Source of the DNA: Neurospora tetrasperma FGSC 2508
Lineage: Eukaryota; Ascomycota; Sordariomycetes; Sordariales; Sordariaceae
NCBI RefSeq assembly: GCF_000213175.1
Contig: NW_009799101.1
Location: forward strand, 3,683,645-3,747,644
DNA length: 64,000 bases
Reading direction: 5' to 3'
Part shown: one piece after another, positions 57,555 to 64,000 of the stretch
Numbering within the stretch: the first letter of the stretch is position 1
Layout of the letters: each line of letters starts with the position of its first letter
Notes under the pieces: generated by a model
What the model was told of the DNA's origin: nothing
What the model saw: the letters and a program-made list of their open reading frames with translations, nothing else
Databases searched by the model: none
Program-made: the position numbers and the translations under genes

Positions 57555-60500
57555 GGCGATTGGAGTGAGGTGACAAAAGCCTCCCAGGCTACAATCAACG
57601 TGTGTAGAATGAGGTGTACAGAGACAGATGGGAAAATGACGAAGAAGGAGGGAACGATGAGGCTTCTAGAAGGGAGTTTTGTAGGGCATTCATGGTGCAA
57701 TGACAGCCGTTGGCCTTTCATCTTGACCGTGGTATGACCGATATCAGAAAGCTCAACGTGAAAACAAGAATAACCAGAACATGGAAGGCCCCGTATCAGG
57801 TCAAACAGGTCAAGCCCCCGGGATCGGATAAGCCAGGTCGGCCACAAATCGTGGCACAGCCGTGAGCCAGGGAAGGGAGAAAGGGTGACACGGCAACATG
57901 GCATTGATAACGGCAAGACAAACTCGATGCCGCCAAATTGGGACGGCAGGAAAAAACGAGCGCGCCTCGTTTGGTTTTGCGGGAGTGTAAGCTCCGGCAT
58001 GCGAGTTTGTGCTTACCGCGCCTTAAGCCATGCTTTCGTGTTTCATCTCGTGCTGATAAGAGAAAGACAGAACCTTTTGAGGGCGTATGCGAGGGAGACG
58101 TACCTGGTCAGAACTTTGCTTGACAGTCGAGATTATCCGCCTAGGCAGATCAAAAGGGATTGGCAATTTCAGAGCAGCACAGATACTTGCGCTTAGGTGC
58201 TGATGCTGGGCGGCAGGTATCCGTGTGTATGAGGACCTGTGCTATTTCGAGAAGATCACAGGCGTCGGTAGAGTGATGCTGTGATGCTGGTGTGCTCGTT
58301 GGCGGGGCGATAGAGGAATGGTACCTGGAGGGGCAAGAACCAAGGCAAGATGCAACCGGTCCAGCGATAAGGGTAAGCGTGTCTCGGAGGCTTCGAGAGA
58401 CAAAGAGGACAAGTGTGAGAAGCTGTCAGAGGTATTTTGTTGACAGCAATGCCCAGATTCCTGTTGGCCTGTTAGAACGCGGCTTTCAAGACTGACCAGA
58501 TAACACGATGCGCATTGTGAAAGGAATCGTGTGCTTGTTGGCCAGGAGCCCTCAATGGTGAGCCACTCAAACGGCTGGTTCCATTTTCCATGGCGACTTG
58601 GAAAAGGTCCCAATCCATCTCCCATCTCTCGTTCCTGACCGACTCATCCTTTCCGTCTGGCCGCCAATGGGGACGCTGAAGGACTCGAATGAGGATCGAG
58701 AGAGATTGCAATCAGAGAAGGAGCACAAAAGACTGCGTGTTCCATGGTACAGGTGACACCAGGATTCATCCCAATGATGCCAGGCATTCATCCCAACATC
58801 CAGAGCTACGGGACTCGCTTTGCACGCGCCAGATATCACCCCGAGCAAGGACTCGGGCAACACGCGGCCTTGGCATCCCAGCCTTCGTCGGTGGCATATA
58901 ATGCGAACTTCCGCCTTGCCGCGCAACGGCTGAAATCCCACGAGATAAGGGAATTAGGGGCAGAGAAGGAATATCCGGATGGAAACATGAAGGTGGTGGG
59001 GACGGAGAGACAAGATCCAGGGGAGATCGGTATTCGGGGGACGTGAAAGTAGGTAGGTAGGTATTCCCGGAAGGGCAGTGTAGGTAGTGGTTGCAGCGGC
59101 AATGGTGGTAAACCGTGCTGAGTGGTTCAGGGGTGACCCAAGTACCTTATACATTGGTCTTGTCCATGTCGCCAAGTGGAAGGGTAATCGCTAGTGTTAT
59201 AGAGGTAATCGCCCTGACATCTCCGCCGAGGGTATTTTCCAGGTAAAAGGGAAAAAGCGCCACCTACCAAAATTGACCGCTGAGTGAGGATACTCGGCAG
59301 AGTTTGTCGCACAGAGGTACGACGGGTTTGTGTGCTGGGCTGGAATACAGCTAAGGGTTTCGTCGGTTGGCGCGTTGATATAGAGGTGCAAGAGACCTAG
59401 AGGTAGTCGGAGTTAAACCGCCGAGGATGAAACAACCGGCCAAGGCTCAATAACAGAAAGAAGGCCTGGAGTTGTTGACCTTAACATCAAGGAATGAAGT
59501 GTGTGTATCAAGTATAGTCTTTGATCTCGAGCCTTCTAACTGTTGGCTGACGGGGTGGGCGTCCCAGAGCTCTTTATATGGCTGCACAGTTCCGGCGTGT
59601 AGGCAATCCATGTTGCTGCAAACAAGTGACCTCTGGAGTTGGGGATGGGAGCTTACCAGGATAGAAGGGAAGCCATGGACCGCCGTTGATGGGTCGTGAT
59701 GGACCCCGACCGATAGGTGTATTGACGATGCGTGGCTTGTCAGAAATTTGCAACGCTGCAGCCAGGTTGCGAGGATCGTTGACTTCCACTTGACAAGGTA
59801 GATGTATGTAAAGAGTTAGCGAAAGTAACTCCCATGTACCTTCCTGATTCCCTTCACGATGTGCCATGTCGTCAAAGAAGGAATGGATGAGTTGCTAACT
59901 CTTATCCCCCAGAACGCAAGAGTCCAATGAGAGTCTGGGGTACAGGTACGTACCTGCTTGTGGGCCTTTTCTCGCTCTGTCACCAACGAATTTGCCGTGC
60001 CGGACTGCCTACCTAAGCCTGATCGGGATGTTTCTGGCCTGTGCTGATTGGGTCACAGGATCGGTACCTGAACGGGTAACCGGGGCTTTCCTCGTTTCTA
60101 TTTGCAGTCAAGGTACGGGGTACGTACCTCTCCTCAGTGGGGCATCCCTTCTCCTTCTCCAGAAAAGCGGCTATTCGAGGTTTTCCAGTTGGACTTGACA
60201 GTTTCTCCCTGTACGTAGCCTTCTTTTGTCTTTCGTACCTATTGCCGGCCCCTCGTCAATGTCGCCATCCAACTTATGGCTGTGTAAAACCTTTGAAAAG
60301 AAGTCATTGTAACTCCTCTTCGTGCCCTTCTGCCGTCTTCGCTCTCACCAACATACGCAACTCATTCATGCGGCACAGAGCTTCCACTTGCTATGAGGGC
60401 CTCATATTCAGGTTACCTTTAAGCGACTTTCAAACGGGGAGCACCCCTGCTCATTGATGCTTGTCAAGTGGTCAACTGGTCGACTGTTGACAAACAAGCA

Positions 60501-63142
60501 GAACATTGCAGGCACAGTTCACCACGATTTTCCCGCTTCTCACCACAGCATAAACCGGCCATAGGGGGGATCGCCCATCGAGCACGTTCTGGAAGCAAGC
60601 GTTCAGGTTTTCTGGTGCAGTCTGCCCCGTTGGTACCCAGTGTCGTAATGTACACCGTGCGAAGTTGAATAATGCCCGGGACATTTGCCTCTCCGTCAGC
60701 CTAGGTTTACATACAAGTAGTAATGAGCAGCTGGACAGGAGACAAAGATGTACCTCCACAGTATTCGATGCTTCGTATCCCGGATTCTCTGCTGGATATG
60801 GCAGCTGGACGGGAAGAGATTTTTGCATCGCATGCAGCCCTGTAAAGCACTATGCATACCATAGGAAGGTGGAAGCAGCCTTAGACAGTAGGTAGGTGGT
60901 GCTGCCGGTGGACTCGGATTTCGTCAACATCGATCATGTTGTGTGACGGCGTCGGTGCTTCTTTACCGCCTCTTGGCTTGACCATTGAGAGTCCAGCGAG
61001 CTGAGAAACGCTTACTGGCATCATAATCGTGTATACTGGCCTCATCGATGCTTTGGGGCCTCTAAATCGTCGTTAAATTTGGACCATTTTTGACTGTGAT
61101 CGTAAAGGTTTCAAACAAGCTGGTCCCGTGATGGCCCCTAGTACGTAAAAATTGGAGAAGTTGGAGCTCCCTGGTGGCCTGTACTCCGCGATTACTCCCT
61201 GTCTTTCCAGACCGGCTCCGTTGGAATAGCCGGAACCTATGGCGGCTGCTGAGTGGTTGTCCCGCCGGTTTTCATTACCCCCAGTTTTTCCCAAAACCGT
61301 ACTTCTTTGAGCCAGTCCGTGTGTGCTAGAGACGCCATCAAGTAATCTGGGGGTAATAGAAACTAGCTGGTCGTCGCACGGGATCCTGAAGTTGGCTCTT
61401 GTTGCAGAACTAAGCCCAAACTTGCGCGTTTGGTATGGAGTCAACGAGGGTCCGTATGGGAGTCTCCGCCTACCACAACTCTCTTTCTAGGCTTGACCGC
61501 TGATGTGCCGTAACGGCCCCCGGGGATTACGACAGCCTCTACCTTCCGGATCGCCTACCGAAGAGGGGCAAGTCCTGCCCCTGTTGACACCGTCGCTTCT
61601 GAGCTGCGAGCTGCGCTTGCGGGAGGGCTGGCGGGGCTGGCGGAAACCATTGTGGCTACTGTCAGGGACGAAAGTTCTGTTGGTCTCGTGTTCTCCTCGA
61701 CAGGCTTTAGCAGAGCGCTGTGAAATTCCACCAAAACAAACCTGACTGGTCACGGGAGCGTGGCTTCAGGAATTTCCACCGGCCGTTGGCATTGTTTAAT
61801 CCCGCCAAGCAATCCAGGCTTTTTCCCCAGACCCAACATCCTGGCCCGCCAATCCAAACATACCAACTCCTCATTCAGACTTTAGGTTCCCCTGACGAGA
61901 CAGCTTCTCAATGTCGAAAGAAATGTACACTACAGCTCAGCTCCAGTGTTTCGATACAAGCTGAGACGGGGAGCACCGCCACGGGTCGAATCCACAATGG
62001 TCAAGCATGCTATAGTACCGAGAGTTCAATGAACAAGTGAAATCCCTCTTGTCTCACTGTTCGTACCGTTGCCTCATGTCAAGCTTTGCTCAGCTGACCA
62101 AAGACTTATTTCCCACGGTAGACATTCCGATCTGCTGATTTACCCGAGAGAACCGTCGTGGGTCTGTCTTACGGTGTATACCCCCATTGCCTTTGGCGTC
62201 TCGTTTGTCATTTTTGTTGAGTTTTCAAGGTGCTTGCAGTTCAGGTATTTTGAAGTCCCTTCCCCATAACCTTCTGGTCTTGGGAGCATGCACCGGCAAG
62301 TTGTCCTTAAAAGCAAGGACAATGGAGGCCGCATAAGGCAGAATCGCTAGGCTTTTAAAAGATGTCGTTACAAATTCGACCTTCTGCGAACAGGCCCTGA
62401 ATCGCACTGGCATTTTCTCACATGGCAAGGCGCCACCGATGATGCACCTATTGCGGAATGCGGAGACGATGACGCTCATGCTCTGGAGAAGTGAGGGCTT
62501 TCGAATTCAACCTGGCTTTCGAGTTCACGAGACTTGGACCCTCGCATGTTGAAAGCTTGCGTGCATTGAACGTAGTGCCTGGTGTGTCCATTGAGTCGGA
62601 GGTGATCGTTAGGCACCTGTCCTGCGTTGACCGTCAAATGCCTGGGGTGGGCGGTAATACAATTGCAGAAGCCGCGGACTGGTGCCTCTTGCATGAGAGA
62701 TTTCACCCCGTGGGTTCCATATCCTCCGTCGTTGGCTCTTGCAGATTGGCGGCCGGTGGTTCGGTGACAGACGCTTGACAACCGACAGCGTTCCATTTGA
62801 GATTGGGGGAAAATTGATAGCGAGAGACGGGAATCTTTTCTTAAGTTCAGGCCCGGCCTTGGAAGTGGAAGTCTTCCCCACCGCTCAGGAGGAGTCCATC
62901 CCGTCAGTCCGAACGACCTGGGACCGACGGGGAACAGTGAGGGGCACCCACGGGCCACGCCAGCCCAATGCCCTGACAACGGGAAAGGTGGGGCATGTCG
63001 TTTCCTATTTGAGAAAAGACAACATCGGACCCTCCACTATCGATAGCGGCAAGAGCCTCACACAACTTTATGACTGCAACGCGTAGTCCACCAACAACGA
63101 CAACCACTGCACGCCATCAACTCACCCAGCAAGTGAAAAAGC
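57555..63142. other. 5.6-kb gene-free divergent region
   Basis: The largest empty space in the window, between the divergent glutamate dehydrogenase and kynureninase genes. I found no frame over 170 codons, no recognisable domain, no tRNA or rRNA and no terminal repeats. A GTAC-rich palindromic cluster lies near 59944-60240, and an 11-bp inverted repeat (61274-61284 / 61346-61356) lies nearer kynureninase. The ends should be promoters; the centre is unexplained. Confidence 0.5.
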
Positions 63143-64000
63143 ATGAGCACCGCAGCGGTTCAAGACGCCCGGAAGCAGGCTGAGGCTCTGGACAATGAGG
63201 ACTCTATCGCCTTCGTCCGTGATGAGTTCAACATTCCTACTAAGGCCCAAATAGCGAGCTCCCGCTTGGCCGACTCTCACCCAGGTTTGATCGCCAATCA
63301 TGAACAAGAGAAGTCCCGCTGAGGCTCACCAAGATGGGGGCTAATGCTCGGTTCTAGCCGCCTTGCCAGCGTCTGAGGACGATGCCAAGTGCATATACCT
63401 CTGCGGCAATTCGCTGGGTGTGCAGCCCAAGAGAACCGTCACCCGTCTCAATCAGTATCTTACCACATGGGCCACTCAAGGAGTGCAGGGCCATTTCAGG
63501 CCTCTTGAAGAGTCGCCTCTCCCGACGTGGCTTGACGCCGATGCCAAAGCTGCAGAGCTTATTGCGCCCGTCGTCGGAGCCAATGTGTCCGAGGTGGCTG
63601 TCATGCAGACCTTGACTGCCAACATTCACCTCTTGATGTCTGCTTTTTATCGCCCCGATATCAATGGTCGTCACAAGATCATTCTGGAGAACAAGGCTTT
63701 CCCTAGTGACCATGTAAACAACCCAATCCTATCGGGTGTCTGTCAGACTGGGAGCTGGATGACTGACAGAAGAGTTATAGTTCGCGGTCGAAACCCAGAT
63801 TCGTCATCATGGCTTGTCAACTGAAAAGTCCATGGTTCTGATAGAGTCCTCCTCCAAGGACAACATCATCAGCACCGAAGAAGTCTTGTCCGTGATTTCG
63901 GCTCATGCTGACACCACAGCTCTCCTGCTGCTGCCTGGTATCCAGTATTACACGGGTCAGCTGCTTGACATTCCCGCCATCACAGCTTTTGCCCATAAGC
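63143..64000 (+). CDS. kynureninase, 5' part (cut by window end)
   Basis: Exons are 63143-63284, 63358-63713 and 63781 to beyond 64000. Introns of 73 and 67 bp have GTTTGA and GTAAAC donors; the joins give [13 protein letters not shown] and [18 protein letters not shown], both as in the family. The visible part is 239 residues of an expected 460 or so. Family sequence includes [15 protein letters not shown], the [12 protein letters not shown] motif, [35 protein letters not shown] and FPSDHFAVETQI; the PLP lysine lies beyond the window. It cleaves kynurenine and 3-hydroxykynurenine to anthranilate and 3-hydroxyanthranilate in tryptophan catabolism and NAD+ synthesis, in the cytosol. The start is the only in-frame ATG near the conserved N-terminus. 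Confidence 0.93.

Overview
The window looks like nuclear DNA of a filamentous ascomycete. Genes are split by short introns (54-126 bp, GT..AG, often with a CTAAC or CTGAC branch site), intergenic spaces run from 0.4 to 5.6 kb, and the gene set is fungal: a GH131 glucanase, a LaeA-like methyltransferase, STE50, the large fungal NAD-glutamate dehydrogenase and an FMP27-type lipid-transfer protein. Gene style and content suggest a Sordariomycete close to Neurospora or Sordaria. That is an inference; the species was not tested.

Layout. 0-12 kb: acetoacetyl-CoA synthetase (-), serine palmitoyltransferase subunit LCB2 (+) and an acidic/basic DUF4211-type protein (+). 12-16 kb: a secreted GH131 glucanase and a SUT/SLC45-type sugar transporter, both on the minus strand. 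17-26 kb: a LaeA-like methyltransferase, an NHX-type Na+(K+)/H+ exchanger and an unrecognised 574-residue protein, all on the plus strand. 26-30 kb: a gene-free stretch holding an 813-bp element with 34-bp terminal inverted repeats, filled with several families of short tandem repeats. 30-39 kb: the STE50 MAP-kinase adaptor (+), a small MAPEG protein (-), eIF4B (-) and a Tim17-like membrane protein (+). 41-50.5 kb: a single uninterrupted frame of 3,054 codons for an FMP27/Hobbit-type bridge-like lipid-transfer protein. 50.5-54.2 kb: gene-free. 54.2-57.6 kb: NAD-glutamate dehydrogenase (-). 57.6-63.1 kb: the largest gene-free space. 63.1 kb to the end: kynureninase (+), cut by the window edge.

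There is no gene cluster, CRISPR array or prophage. Most genes are unrelated housekeeping functions: lipid and ketone-body metabolism, sphingolipid synthesis, ion homeostasis, MAPK signalling, translation, nitrogen metabolism and tryptophan catabolism. The one pairing that might be functional is the secreted glucanase beside a sugar transporter.

Exon borders were worked out by hand from splice motifs, reading phase and known family sequence, and none was checked against transcripts. The most unusual item is the repeat-filled element with terminal inverted repeats at 27.99-28.80 kb. Other points worth checking are a four-nucleotide first coding exon in eIF4B, a short last exon in the glutamate dehydrogenase gene, an in-frame stop-free intron in the exchanger gene, the unresolved 5' end of the methyltransferase gene, and a tandem duplication across the MAPEG stop codon.
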